This document shows positions 40,014 through 49,034 of a stretch of 64,000 bases of DNA, piece by piece. Numbering within the stretch: the first letter of the stretch is position 1; the number at the start of each line of letters is the position of its first letter. The stretch spans positions 1 through 64,000 of the forward strand of contig JBAQWV010000066.1 of the NCBI GenBank assembly GCA_049299095.1, in the 5' to 3' direction. Source of the DNA: JAAEKA01 sp049299095. Lineage in GTDB: Bacteria > Chloroflexota > Anaerolineae > JAAEKA01. The notes beneath the pieces are model-generated. The model had not been told where the DNA came from. It saw only the letters and a program-made list of their open reading frames with translations, and ran no database searches. The position numbers and the translations under genes were made by a program.

Positions 40014-40301
40014 GTGAGCCAGCCACAACCTCTTTCAGTCGTTGAATGGGAGGGTGACCGCGCGGTATGGCGCATCACGGGTGCGCCCCCCCAAACTGCG
40101 CAACTTCTGTTGCACGGTCAGCCGGCGCAATTTTTGCTGGAAGCGGATACAGGCAGCGGCTTGCAGGTCCAGATCGTCACGGCGCAGCCGTTCGATCTGG
40201 ACATCGTGACCGAATTCGTTGTTTTCAGTGAGCGCATCCCCGTTGGCAGCACCCGCTATCTGTTAACCTATCTCGACCGCACCGATATTCGCCAACTATA
40301 G
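40014..40301 (+). CDS. hypothetical protein
   Basis: 95-residue protein that I do not recognise. It is predicted to be largely beta, with alternating hydrophobic strands (AQLLLHGQPAQFLLEA, LQVQIVTAQPFDLDIVTEFVVF), and has no signal peptide. It starts at GTG 40014, only 7 bp after the serine-hydrolase stop, and lies in line with the following membrane-glycan genes, so it is probably cotranscribed. The open frame with typical GC-rich codons supports it as real. Confidence 0.55.
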   Translation: MSQPQPLSVVEWEGDRAVWRITGAPPQTAQLLLHGQPAQFLLEADTGSGLQVQIVTAQPFDLDIVTEFVVFSERIPVGSTRYLLTYLDRTDIRQL

Positions 40302-40322
40302 CGGCAAACGATCCTCTTGACC

Positions 40323-41636
40323 ATGACACAAACATCCCGCACCGCAGCCACGCCGGCTGCCCGTCCAGACACTATCGCGCTGGCCGTTCTGCTCATCAGC
40401 GGCTTGCTGGCTGTTCCATTGCTGTTTGCCACGCGACTGCCGCAACCACTACTCGCATTAATCGCCATCGCCCTGGCGTTGGTGTTTGGTGTCCGTGCCT
40501 TCCTGACGCGTACCTGGCTACCCACCACGCCCGCCAACTGGCCGAACCTGCTTTTCCTGCTTTTGCTGCCGCTTGGCCTATGGATCAGCGCAGACAAAGC
40601 GGTCAGTTGGCCGGTGGTTTACAAAGTGCTGGCTAGCATGGCTGTGTTTTATGGCATCGCCGGGCTGGCAGGCACGCGCTGGCTGCACTGGTTGCCGTGG
40701 GCATTTCTCGTTGCCGCCGCGCTGTTGGTACTGGCGGTGTTACTCGGCACCAACTGGGCCACCGCCAAACTACCGTGGATCCCGGAAGCCTTTTACGCGG
40801 CGCTGCCCTCATTGAGCTTGTCATGGCCTTCCGACGGCATCCACCCCAACCTGGCCGGTAATTCCACCGCATTGATGCTTTTTCCGGCGTTGACGCTCGC
40901 CCTGTGGGCACAGCCGCGCGCGCTGCGTCGTGTGGCCGGGATCATCGCGGCAGTGTTGGCCGTCGCCCTCGTGTTGAGCCAGTCGCGCGGTGCATGGCTG
41001 GGCGCGGCAGTGGCCTTGCTGGTGCTGCCCGGTCTGCGGCAGCGCCGCTGGCTGCTCATACCACTGATGGTGGGTGGCCTTGGCCTGCTGGCGGCTGTTG
41101 TCGTCGGGCCGCAGCATCTGCAAGGCTGGCTCTTTCCTGCCTCCTCGCTGGCTGACGCCGCGGCCACCAATACCCTGCCCGGTCGCCTGGAACTGTGGAC
41201 GCGGGCCATTGCCATGCTGCGCGACTTCGGCCTGACCGGCATTGGCCCCGGTCAATTCGAGCCAGTGTTGATGGTGCTCTATCCCCCCTTCTTCACCAGC
41301 GTTATGGGCGGTTTTCAGCACGCACACAACCAATATTTGCAAATGGCGCTCGATTTTGGCGTGCTCGGGCTGGTAGCCTGGCTGGCGCTTTGCCTCACTA
41401 TTGGCACCGCACTGCTGGCCGCGCTGCGCGCGCAGGTAAAACCGGCAGATCAAACACTAGGCGCGCTGGCCGCGGGTATCTTTGCCAGCCTCATAGTGCT
41501 GACTGTCCATAGCCTGGTAGAAGCACCGCTGGTGGCCCCGCCTGGGCATGTGCTGGTGTTTGCTTTACTCGGCATGGGCGCGGCGCTGGCAACGCATCAG
41601 CTGCGCCCACCGTCTGCCGCTACACCCACTCCATGA
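40323..41636 (+). CDS. O-antigen ligase/polymerase-like polytopic membrane protein (Wzy_C family)
   Basis: 437-residue integral membrane protein with about 10-12 helices. A large loop near residues 300-345 holds GLTGIGPGQFEP and FQHAHNQYLQMALDFG, the conserved H-N-x-Y-L pattern of WaaL/Wzy-type O-antigen ligases and polymerases. Such proteins transfer lipid-linked glycans on the outer face of the cytoplasmic membrane. In a probably monoderm Chloroflexota cell, the acceptor may be a protein or cell-wall glycan, by inference. ATG 40323 is preferred to the TTG two codons earlier. Its stop overlaps the next gene (ATGA at 41633). Confidence 0.83.
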   Translation: MTQTSRTAATPAARPDTIALAVLLISGLLAVPLLFATRLPQPLLALIAIALALVFGVRAFLTRTWLPTTPANWPNLLFLLLLPLGLWISADKAVSWPVVYKVLASMAVFYGIAGLAGTRWLHWLPWAFLVAAALLVLAVLLGTNWATAKLPWIPEAFYAALPSLSLSWPSDGIHPNLAGNSTALMLFPALTLALWAQPRALRRVAGIIAAVLAVALVLSQSRGAWLGAAVALLVLPGLRQRRWLLIPLMVGGLGLLAAVVVGPQHLQGWLFPASSLADAAATNTLPGRLELWTRAIAMLRDFGLTGIGPGQFEPVLMVLYPPFFTSVMGGFQHAHNQYLQMALDFGVLGLVAWLALCLTIGTALLAALRAQVKPADQTLGALAAGIFASLIVLTVHSLVEAPLVAPPGHVLVFALLGMGAALATHQLRPPSAATPTP

Positions 41637-43159
41637 TACACCGGCGTTCGTTGGGTTGGCCTGTTGGCGGGGTGTTGCTGGTGCTAACGCTGCTAGGGCT
41701 GGCCCTGCGCGTGTGGAATATCGGCGGTCAGACGTTGTTGCCCGATGAAGGCAGCAGCATTTTCTTTGCCCGTTTACCCCTGAGCACGTTGGCCTGCTCG
41801 CTGTGCGACCCACATCCCCCCGGTTTTTATCTGCTTCTGGCTCTGTGGCAGCGCCTGACCGACAGCGAAGGCTGGCTGCGCCTGCCGTCGGTGCTGGCAG
41901 GTACGTTGGCAATTCCCCTCACCTGGCTGGTGGCGCGCACCGTCCTGCATCCCCTGACCGCGGACGAAGACCCGCGGCCCGGACAGATCGGCCTGCTGGC
42001 TGCGGCCTTGCTGGCTGCAGCACCCATCGCGGTCTGGTACAGCCGCGAAATACGTCCCTATGCGTTGCTGGCGTTGCTGGCGCTGGCGCTGGTGTGGGCC
42101 GGGCTGCGCTGGCGCTTGCATCCCGACGGACGCCACGCGGCGGCTTATCTCGTCACGGGCTGGCTGGCATTGGGAACGGAATACGGCGCGCTGGGGGTTT
42201 GCTTCCTGCTGAATTTATGGCTGCTGACTGGCTGGCCCTGGCGCGCCACGCCGCACCGCGCCGACTGGCCGCGACGCTGGCTGGCCTTGCAGGCCGCGCT
42301 GCTGTTGCCCTTTGGCCTGTGGTGGGCGCTGTCGGCCCAGCCGCAGGCGTTGCGCCAGATGTCTTATCAGGCTATCTTCCTGGCCGTACAATTACAAAAA
42401 CTGGGTGTTGACTGGACGCCAGCCACCGCGCGCGGCGTGATCGTGCTGGTGGGGGCGATGGGTGCGGCGCTGGCGGCTGGGCTGGCGCTGCTGATCCGCC
42501 GTTCCCCGCGTGCGCGCGCCTGGCTGCGCGGTCCCGTTGCGCGTACCTGTGTAATCCTGGCGCTGATCGCGCTTAGCCTGCTCGGCATGCTGCCGCGGTT
42601 GTACACCGTCAAACGGCACTTAAATGTGCTGCTGCCGCTGCTGACGATGGCCGCGGCCTGGGCTGTGCTGTGGCCGCAACGCCGCAGAGCCTGGCTGCCG
42701 GGCAGTGGGCTGGTGACGCTGTTGCTGGCGCTCAGCGCGGTCATGCTGATGATCGCGCCGCGTGTACCGTGGCGGGAAGTGGTGACAACGCTGGCGCAGC
42801 AAGCCCGGCCCGGCGACACAATCTGGGTGGACGAGCTGGATGCGCCGGCGTTCGGCTATTATTGGGATGAGCGCGGGCCGTGGCAGCCGCTGCGCGCGCG
42901 CGATCTGGCGGCCCTGACGCGCACATCCGCAGCCGGGCGCACCTGGCTCGTGGGCAGCGTGACACCTTATCGCGATCTGCGCCAAACGTTGCCGGCCAGC
43001 TTTGCCGCGCAGCACATCGCGGCTACAGCGTTTAGCTGGGAGGATACTGTGGTCACGGCTTATGTGGCCACGCCAGAAGTGCAGACGTCCGCCGAGCCAC
43101 CGCTGCCCCTACGCTGGGGGCTGGCCATCCAGTCGCCGCTGGATGTCGTCTGCCGTTGA
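41633..43159 (+). CDS. GT39/ArnT-like membrane glycosyltransferase
   Basis: 508-residue GT-C fold protein with roughly 11-12 membrane helices. The first outer loop has LLPDEGSSIFFARL, matching the DE motif of dolichyl- or undecaprenyl-phosphate sugar transferases, followed by DPHPPGFYLLLALW and WYSREIRPYALLALLALA, both typical of the PMT/ArnT group. It probably transfers a sugar from a lipid carrier outside the membrane. Translation is coupled to the Wzy_C-type gene by a 4-bp overlap; the two likely modify the same glycan or glycoprotein. Confidence 0.85.
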   Translation: MIHRRSLGWPVGGVLLVLTLLGLALRVWNIGGQTLLPDEGSSIFFARLPLSTLACSLCDPHPPGFYLLLALWQRLTDSEGWLRLPSVLAGTLAIPLTWLVARTVLHPLTADEDPRPGQIGLLAAALLAAAPIAVWYSREIRPYALLALLALALVWAGLRWRLHPDGRHAAAYLVTGWLALGTEYGALGVCFLLNLWLLTGWPWRATPHRADWPRRWLALQAALLLPFGLWWALSAQPQALRQMSYQAIFLAVQLQKLGVDWTPATARGVIVLVGAMGAALAAGLALLIRRSPRARAWLRGPVARTCVILALIALSLLGMLPRLYTVKRHLNVLLPLLTMAAAWAVLWPQRRRAWLPGSGLVTLLLALSAVMLMIAPRVPWREVVTTLAQQARPGDTIWVDELDAPAFGYYWDERGPWQPLRARDLAALTRTSAAGRTWLVGSVTPYRDLRQTLPASFAAQHIAATAFSWEDTVVTAYVATPEVQTSAEPPLPLRWGLAIQSPLDVVCR

Positions 43160-43163
43160 TGCC

Positions 43164-43191
43164 TTGTCAAGTGGAATGGGTATGGTATAAT
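43164..43191 (+). promoter_or_regulatory. rsfS promoter, fixing a leaderless start
   Basis: TTGTCA (43164-43169), 16-bp spacer, perfect TATAAT (43186-43191). The expected start is 43198-43199, exactly at ATG 43199. An in-frame ATG at 43190 overlaps the -10 box and cannot be used from this promoter. Confidence 0.75.
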
Positions 43192-43198
43192 GACACCA

Positions 43199-43618
43199 AT
43201 GAAAACACCGAAACAAACTCAACCCGATACAACTCAGGAGACCCCTGTCCAGCCTGTGGAAAAGGGGCAGATGACCGTTACCGAACTCGCGCACAAGATC
43301 GCGGAGCTGGCGGAAGACAAGCAGGCCAGCAATATTACTTTAATTGACCTGCGCGACGTGACCGTGCTGGCCGATTATTTCATCATCTGCACGGTAGACA
43401 GTGGCCGTCAGGCCGTGGCAGTGCTCGATTCGGTCGCCATTGAACTTAAGAAGCTGGGGTTCCTGCCCTTACACCCGGCAGAAGGTGAGCCTTCCGCCGG
43501 CTGGACGCTGCTGGACTATGGCAGCATCGTGGTGCATGTGTTCAACAACGAGACGCGTGATTTTTACAAGCTGGAGCAACTTTGGAAAGACGCGCCGGTG
43601 GTGCTGAAGATACAGTAG
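43199..43618 (+). CDS. rsfS: ribosomal silencing factor RsfS
   Basis: 139-residue protein of the RsfS/Iojap family, which binds uL14 on the large ribosomal subunit and blocks subunit joining under nutrient limitation. The conserved core runs from about residue 28: ITLIDLRDVTVLADYFIICTVDS, GWTLLDYGSIVVHVF, TRDFYKLEQLW. The N-terminal 25 residues are Pro/Gln/Thr-rich and absent from most relatives; a start at MTVTEL (43271) is an alternative. I chose 43199 because the promoter at 43164-43191 starts transcription there. A bidirectional terminator follows. Confidence 0.9.
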   Translation: MKTPKQTQPDTTQETPVQPVEKGQMTVTELAHKIAELAEDKQASNITLIDLRDVTVLADYFIICTVDSGRQAVAVLDSVAIELKKLGFLPLHPAEGEPSAGWTLLDYGSIVVHVFNNETRDFYKLEQLWKDAPVVLKIQ

Positions 43619-43688
43619 GGAAGTAGATAGATAAACAAACCTGCGAGAGATGTGTAGTGCAGGCAACTCGCAGCTAACCCGCAATAAA

Positions 43689-43722
43689 AAAGACGGGCAT
43701 GGTTATGACCATGCCCGTCTTT
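43689..43722. terminator. bidirectional terminator between rsfS and ndk
   Basis: Perfect 15-bp arms AAAGACGGGCATGGT (43689-43703) and complement (43708-43722), TATG loop, with A-rich left and TTTACTT right flanks. Confidence 0.85.
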
Positions 43723-43736
43723 ACTTGTCTACTTGT
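43723..43736. repeat. dispersed word ACTTGTCTACTTGT
   Basis: The 14-mer recurs exactly within the hairpin arm at 63563-63580. A partial inverse copy (AGTAGATAGATAAACAA) lies at about 43622-43640. Together they frame the terminator and resemble a mobile or dispersed intergenic repeat. Confidence 0.4.
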
Positions 43737-43740
43737 TTAC

Positions 43741-44190
43741 CTACTCATAAATCCACGTATCAATCACGCGCTGATAGCTGAGCAGTTCGTCTTCGTTGAA
43801 CCACAAGGCCAGCTCTTGGGCGGCGGTTTCCGGGCCATCGGAGCCGTGAACAATGTTGAAGCCGATGTCCATACCAAAATCCGCGCGGATTGAGCCGGGC
43901 GCGGCCTTGCCGGGGGCAGTGGCGCCCATGGTGGCGCGGGCGATGGCAATCGCGTCCTTGCCTTCCAGCGCCATTAAGACCACCGGGCCGGAGGTGATGA
44001 ACTTGATCAGGCCATCAAAGAAGGGCTTGCCCTCATGGACGCCGTAGTGTTTGCGTGCCATTTCGTTGCTCACCTGGATCAACTTCATGCCGGCGATGCG
44101 CAGGCCGCGACGTTCGAAACGGGTGATGACTTCACCGATCAGCCCGCGCTGCACCGCGTCGGGTTTGATAATAACGAATGTACGTTCCAT
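43741..44190 (-). CDS. ndk: nucleoside diphosphate kinase
   Basis: 149-residue enzyme equilibrating NTP and NDP pools. All family blocks are present: MERTFVIIKPDAVQRGLIGE, RATMGATAPGKAAPGSIRADFG and the active-site segment NIVHGSDG with phospho-acceptor His115. ATG 44190 has AAGGAG about 9 bp upstream; codons further upstream are in the leader. It is monocistronic, with its own promoter at 44234-44261. Confidence 0.97.
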   Translation of the reverse strand: MERTFVIIKPDAVQRGLIGEVITRFERRGLRIAGMKLIQVSNEMARKHYGVHEGKPFFDGLIKFITSGPVVLMALEGKDAIAIARATMGATAPGKAAPGSIRADFGMDIGFNIVHGSDGPETAAQELALWFNEDELLSYQRVIDTWIYE

Positions 44191-44233
44191 CAGAAAACTC
44201 CTTGAGGTTTTGATTGAGCCAGAATTCACCAAT

Positions 44234-44261
44234 ATTGTAGCATGGCAGGCGGCGAGTGCAA
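44234..44261 (-). promoter_or_regulatory. ndk promoter
   Basis: Minus strand TTGCAC (44256-44261), 16-bp spacer, TACAAT (44234-44239). The predicted leader is about 38 nt. Confidence 0.6.
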
Positions 44262-44273
44262 AGAATGGTCACG

Positions 44274-45302
44274 CTACGCAAGGCCATGCACCTGCCGCAC
44301 CTGCGCCAGCAGCACGCTGGCGTCATACTCATTCCACGGGCACGGCCCAAGCGGGTCACTGAGCGGGTTGGGCTGACCATCCAACTGGCGCAGCGTGGTC
44401 AGCACCGCGTGGGCCAGTACGTCCAGATGATAGCCCCCCTCCAGTGTAAACACAATGCGCCCGCCACACAATTCGTCGGCCAGCGTCAGCAGTCGCTGCA
44501 CCAGCATAGCATAGCCCGCCAGGCTCAGTTGCATGGAAGCCAGCGGGTCGTTCCAGTGGGCATCGTAGCCTGCGGAAACAAGCAGAAGCTGCGGCTGGAA
44601 GCGGCGGGCCAGCGGGGCCAGCACCGTATCAAACGCCGCGGCATAGCCCGCATCTCCCACGCCCGCGGGGAAGGGAACGTTCACGGTGGTTCCTGCGCCG
44701 TTGCCGAGGCCAGTGTCGCGCAAATGGCCGGTGCCGGGGTAGTACGGGTACTGATGGGTGCTGAAAAACAGCACATTTCCGTCGGTGTAAAACGCGTCCT
44801 GCGTACCGTTGCCGTGATGCACATCGAAGTCCACGATCAGCACGCGCTCGCTGCCGTGTTCAGCTTGTGCGGCACGCGCGGCCACAGCCACGTTGTTGTA
44901 CAGGCAAAAGCCCATGGCGCGCTCCGGCGTGGCGTGGTGGCCGGGTGGACGCACCAGCGCAAAGCCGTTGGCGGCCTCGCCACGCAGCACCGCGGCCAGC
45001 ACGTTGAGCAGCCCACCCGCGGCCAGCCGCGCGGCCTGTTCCGAATCGCTGCCCACGTAGGTGTCCGCGTCCAGGTGCGCATTGCGCGTGGCCGCGTGCG
45101 CGACGTTGGACAGATGCCGCCGTGAATGGACGCGCAGCAGTTGCTCGTCAGTGGCAGCGGTGCTGGGCACAGCCAGCAAGCTGTCCAAAATGCCGTCAGC
45201 CTGCAATAAAGCCCAGGTATTCGCCAGCCGCGCGCGGTTTTCGGGGTGTCCCGCGAGGTGATGGTTCAGGTTGAAGGGGTCGTAACAGAATGCAGTGGTC
45301 AT
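44274..45302 (-). CDS. class II histone deacetylase-family deacylase (AcuC/HDAC-like)
   Basis: 342-residue zinc-dependent amidohydrolase of the arginase-deacetylase fold. Hallmarks: GHPENRAR near the start, RPPGHHA (charge-relay His pair), VDFDVHHGNGTQ (Asp and His zinc ligands), FSTHQYPYYPGTG, SAGYDAHWNDPL (zinc Asp) and LEGGYHLD. Bacterial members deacetylate acetyl-lysine proteins, acetoin-pathway proteins or acetylpolyamines; the substrate is unknown here. It is cytoplasmic. No Shine-Dalgarno precedes the ATG, and a TACAAT box lies just 2 bp upstream, so the true start or a leaderless mode is uncertain. Confidence 0.92.
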   Translation of the reverse strand: MTTAFCYDPFNLNHHLAGHPENRARLANTWALLQADGILDSLLAVPSTAATDEQLLRVHSRRHLSNVAHAATRNAHLDADTYVGSDSEQAARLAAGGLLNVLAAVLRGEAANGFALVRPPGHHATPERAMGFCLYNNVAVAARAAQAEHGSERVLIVDFDVHHGNGTQDAFYTDGNVLFFSTHQYPYYPGTGHLRDTGLGNGAGTTVNVPFPAGVGDAGYAAAFDTVLAPLARRFQPQLLLVSAGYDAHWNDPLASMQLSLAGYAMLVQRLLTLADELCGGRIVFTLEGGYHLDVLAHAVLTTLRQLDGQPNPLSDPLGPCPWNEYDASVLLAQVRQVHGLA

Positions 45303-45342
45303 GGATTGTACGGCTAAAGTGGAGTTTGAGTGGCAGTCTATG

Positions 45343-46302
45343 TCAACCGCCGCGTTGCTTTTCTATAAACAATTTCATTTCCTGCAAAGTGTAGGGAGGA
45401 TTTCGTCTATGGATCATTGCATGACAATTAGCGCAAACAGGGTATAGATCGTGAACAGGATCAATTTCGTATTCCGCGCCTATTTGTGAAACGGGTTTTG
45501 TATGGTGAACATGGATATAGTCTTTACCAATTGCGTCGCCATAAAATTGGGCGAAATCGAACCCACATACCCTACAACTTGTTCCGTAATGTTCTATACA
45601 TACATCTCGCGCTCTTTTGTTGCGGTCATATGTCTTGATGACCGTTTGGCGTGGTCTACCCTCTCGAATCGGCGTTGTTGCGTAAATTGAAAGCTCGTTT
45701 AAGCCAAGCTCCAACGTTTTATGTTGATATATCTCGATAAATTCCAATAAACTCTGGCGAAATAGTCTGTCATTGACTTTCTGAGTGTCCGCGAACCAAA
45801 TCAAGGACTGTCCGAATCCTCCATTTTCATCAAATGCTTTTGGAATAGGGAGCGTACGTTCTGTTTCAGAGAGCAAAATACAATCGTTTTTAGTAGCTTT
45901 AACATAATAACCAATTTTTAAATTACCGTACGTTCTGTTTGCACCTACGGGACATTCTTGGTACCTCTTAAACACTGTTGCATTGTTATACCAGCCAACA
46001 AGGAATGTTCCACCATCTTTCTTTGGAGCAATCCAGGCAACCAAGACATTATCAATTTTTTCTGCGCCCTTCTCCGCACCTAACCTTTCAATACGAATAG
46101 TTCGTTCTGTAAACTCACGAACTCCACTTGGCTGTACGAAACCATACATAGAATCATCATAAGGAGAGAAATTGTACATTTCATAACCGTAATTTTCAGA
46201 TGTCACAAACTTTGCGGTACTTTGAATGGTATCGCCTTGCATTCCTTGATAATACTTCATCCATCCTACTCGAAAAACAACTATTCTATGCCGTGTTATC
46301 AT
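45343..46302 (-). CDS. HNH endonuclease with N-terminal putative modified-DNA-reader domain
   Basis: 319-residue protein. The C-terminal 80 residues form an HNH nuclease with zinc-binding pairs: CRVCGFDF, IHVHHTKPVS, DPVHDLYPVCANCHAMIHR. The N-terminal part (IVVFRVGWMKYYQG, GYEMYNF, YGFVQPSG, VGWYNNATVFKRYQ, GFGQSLIWFAD) is a recurrent but poorly characterised domain found in front of nuclease domains, so a modification-dependent (type IV-like) restriction role is plausible, by inference. Base composition is clearly more AT-rich than all neighbours, a sign of horizontal acquisition. ATG 46302 keeps the conserved RVGWMKYY block; a TTG at 46383 is also in frame. Single gene, no methyltransferase adjacent. 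Confidence 0.8.
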   Translation of the reverse strand: MITRHRIVVFRVGWMKYYQGMQGDTIQSTAKFVTSENYGYEMYNFSPYDDSMYGFVQPSGVREFTERTIRIERLGAEKGAEKIDNVLVAWIAPKKDGGTFLVGWYNNATVFKRYQECPVGANRTYGNLKIGYYVKATKNDCILLSETERTLPIPKAFDENGGFGQSLIWFADTQKVNDRLFRQSLLEFIEIYQHKTLELGLNELSIYATTPIREGRPRQTVIKTYDRNKRARDVCIEHYGTSCRVCGFDFAQFYGDAIGKDYIHVHHTKPVSQIGAEYEIDPVHDLYPVCANCHAMIHRRNPPYTLQEMKLFIEKQRGG

Positions 46303-46448
46303 CTGATTACCGGGTACTGGAAACGTAGCCAACACAATAGCGTTGCTTCGACAAATAAGCAACCCTACAATTTCTCCTGTCAATGCTGTCTGTCGAAATG
46401 ATGACTTCTAAATTTCTGGAAGGAGTTGGGGTTGAGGAAACCGTCTAA

Positions 46449-46482
46449 AAAGCTGGGAGAGCACATGCGCTCTCCCAGCTTT
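46449..46482. terminator. bidirectional terminator between hppA and the HNH gene
   Basis: Perfect 14-bp arms AAAGCTGGGAGAGC (46449-46462) and complement (46469-46482) with a 6-nt loop, directly after the hppA stop on the minus strand. Confidence 0.8.
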
Positions 46483-46493
46483 CGCCAGCGAAA

Positions 46494-48770
46494 TTATACC
46501 ATGGATGTCGGTGGCCGCTTGCTGCGCAGAATTACGTAGCCCATCGAAGCCAGCAGAAGCAGCGATACGATGATGCTGATCAGCATGTTGTCCTTGAAGG
46601 TGACAATCACCGGTGCAATGATCAGACTGATCAGATTGATGACCTTGATCATCGGGTTGAGGGCCGGGCCGGCGGTGTCCTTCAGCGGATCGCCGACGGT
46701 GTCACCCACCACACCAGCCTTGTGTCGCTCGGAGCCTTTGCCCAGGTTGTTGGCCGGGTCGCGCGGTTCGTCTTCAACGACCTTCTTGCCGTTGTCCCAC
46801 GCGCCGCCCGCGTTGGACATGAACACGGCGAGCAACTGACCGGACAGGATCACACCAGCCAGGAAGCCGCCCAATGCCTCGACTTGCAAAGCCAGGCCCA
46901 CGGCAATTGGTGCAGCCACGGCCAGCCAAGCCAGGTTGAGCAGCTCTTTCTGCGCGGCGATGGTGGTGATGGCCACGGGACGGGCGTAATCAGGCTTGAC
47001 CGTGCCTTCCATCACGCCGGGCACGCGGAACTGACGCCGCACTTCCTGCACGATGTCGGCAGCGGTGCGCGCCACTGCCTTGATCGCCAGGCTGGAGAAC
47101 ATCCACGGGATCGTACCACCGATCAGGAAGCCTACAAAGACGGTGGGCCACGACACGCGGATGCCATTAGCCAGCGCCACGGGGTCAATGCGGCCCACGT
47201 CGGTGATGAAAGAACCGAACAGCGCCACCGCGGCAATTACCGCCGAACCGATGGCGATGCCCTTGGTGATGGCTTTGGTGGTGTTGCCTACCGCGTCCAG
47301 GTCGGCCATGATCTGGCGGGCGTTTTCTTCCAGCCCCGCCATTTCACCGATGCCGTTGGCGTTGTCGGAGATCGGGCCAAAGGAGTCCATCGCCACATTG
47401 TTGCCAGTAAGGGTCAACATACCGATGCCAGTCAGCGCCACACCGTAGAGGATGTAAACAAATTGTTCCATCGGATCGGCGCTGACACCCTGATAGATGA
47501 AGATGGAAAGCAGGATGGTGACGGCGATGACCAATGTGGCCCAAACTGCCGATTCCATACCGATGCTCAAGCCGGCCAGAATGGTGGTGGCTGGGCCGGT
47601 GTCGTGGGCCTTTTTGATTTCCTGCACCGGCGCGCCGTGCGTGCCCGTGAAGTAATCGGTAACACGGTCAATTACGATTGCCAGCAATACGCCAATGGCT
47701 GTAGCCAGGAAGGGGCGCCACCAGCCGCCGGGTACATTGCGCATATATAGCAGGGCTACAAAGAAGAACATCACCGTCGAAATGGCTGCCGAGGTGAGGA
47801 AGCCCTTGAAAATAGCCTTCATGGCGTCGCCGGACATACCCGGTTCACTCTTGACCAGATACGTACCGAAGATGGAGGAGAGTACGCCGATGCCGCGCAC
47901 CAGCAGCGGATAGATTAACCATTCGTTATGGTGAGTAATCGCACGCAGCGCCAGCGCCAAAATCAGGGCTGAGACAATAGTCACTTCGTAGCTTTCGAAG
48001 ATGTCCGCAGCCATGCCTGCACAGTCACCGACGTTGTCGCCTACCAGGTCGGCAATTACGGCAGCGTTGCGGGGGTCGTCTTCAGGCAGGTCTTGCTCGA
48101 CTTTGCCCACCAGGTCTGCGCCCACGTCGGCGGCCTTGGTGTAAATACCACCGCCCACGCGCATGAAGAGCGCCAGCAGCGTGCCGCCGAAGCCAAAGCC
48201 CAGCAAGGCATCCGGCGCAGCCAGCCCAAAGATGATGAAGATGATTGTGCCGCCGAACAGACCCAAGCCGTCGGTGAGCATACCGGTGACGGTTCCCGCG
48301 CGATAAGCGACGCGCAGCGCACCGTTGAAGCTGCTGCGGGCGGCTTCAGCTACGCGTACGTTGGCCTGCACTGCCATGCGCATACCCACCTGGCCGACGA
48401 TCAGGCTGAAGATGGCGCCCATCACGAACGCGCCGGCGCGGCCAAAGCCGATAAGCAGCTTTAGCTGTTGGTCGCTCATGGTGGCAAATTGCTCTTTGGC
48501 CTCCAGCGTCGGTTCCACAATGTACACGCTTAAAAAGAGCAGAACAGTGAGGATGCCAATGAAAGGAAAAATAGTTTTGAGTTGGCGTGAAAGATAGGCA
48601 TCAGCGCCAACGCGGATGGCGTCCCAGACCTCGACCATCTTGGCTGAGCCTTTGGGATGTGCCATGACTTGTCTGCGCAAAAACAACGCGTAGAACAGGC
48701 CAATGATGGCAACCACAAGCACCAGCCAAACGGCAGTGGTCTCGAATGCGGTTAAACCCATTTCGGACAT
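46494..48770 (-). CDS. hppA: K+-independent membrane H+-translocating pyrophosphatase
   Basis: 758-residue integral membrane protein with about 16 helices that couples pyrophosphate hydrolysis to proton export. The substrate site is seen in DVGADLVGKVEQDLPEDDPRN and DNVGDCAGMAADIFESYE, with DNAGGAWDNGKK-type (NAGGAWDNGKK) and GDTVGDPLKDTAGP motifs near the end. GNTTKAITKG has Lys and Thr at the two positions that in K+-dependent enzymes are Ala and Gly, so this one should be K+-independent. GGGAGG lies 10 bp before ATG 48770. A near-consensus promoter at 48989-49017 predicts a leader of about 210 nt. It is divergent from the RNase D gene. Confidence 0.96.
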   Translation of the reverse strand: MSEMGLTAFETTAVWLVLVVAIIGLFYALFLRRQVMAHPKGSAKMVEVWDAIRVGADAYLSRQLKTIFPFIGILTVLLFLSVYIVEPTLEAKEQFATMSDQQLKLLIGFGRAGAFVMGAIFSLIVGQVGMRMAVQANVRVAEAARSSFNGALRVAYRAGTVTGMLTDGLGLFGGTIIFIIFGLAAPDALLGFGFGGTLLALFMRVGGGIYTKAADVGADLVGKVEQDLPEDDPRNAAVIADLVGDNVGDCAGMAADIFESYEVTIVSALILALALRAITHHNEWLIYPLLVRGIGVLSSIFGTYLVKSEPGMSGDAMKAIFKGFLTSAAISTVMFFFVALLYMRNVPGGWWRPFLATAIGVLLAIVIDRVTDYFTGTHGAPVQEIKKAHDTGPATTILAGLSIGMESAVWATLVIAVTILLSIFIYQGVSADPMEQFVYILYGVALTGIGMLTLTGNNVAMDSFGPISDNANGIGEMAGLEENARQIMADLDAVGNTTKAITKGIAIGSAVIAAVALFGSFITDVGRIDPVALANGIRVSWPTVFVGFLIGGTIPWMFSSLAIKAVARTAADIVQEVRRQFRVPGVMEGTVKPDYARPVAITTIAAQKELLNLAWLAVAAPIAVGLALQVEALGGFLAGVILSGQLLAVFMSNAGGAWDNGKKVVEDEPRDPANNLGKGSERHKAGVVGDTVGDPLKDTAGPALNPMIKVINLISLIIAPVIVTFKDNMLISIIVSLLLLASMGYVILRSKRPPTSMV

Positions 48771-48988
48771 AGTGAAACTACCTCCCTGCACAAGTGGATA
48801 ATGATGGCGGACGAAACAGCCGAATTGGTGTCACGGTGCTTGTCCTGACGCGGTGTGAGCCTGCGGGTACAGGCGTGAGGATGGTAACAGTGCGCAGGCT
48901 GAGAAGGGGAATAAAATCAGCAAAAACTGTTCTCTAACAGGCAACGGCGCAAGTACAGAACAATTCTATCACACTGTTGAGTGTGCAA

Positions 48989-49017
48989 ATTATAACGTGT
49001 TGGGGGGCAGAAGTCAA
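48989..49017 (-). promoter_or_regulatory. hppA promoter
   Basis: Minus strand TTGACT (49012-49017), 17-bp spacer, perfect TATAAT (48989-48994). Confidence 0.8.
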
Positions 49018-49034
49018 ACAAAATCGGGCTTCAA

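Noticed and set aside
46722..47750. 342-codon plus-strand frame
   Set aside because: Antisense shadow of hppA.
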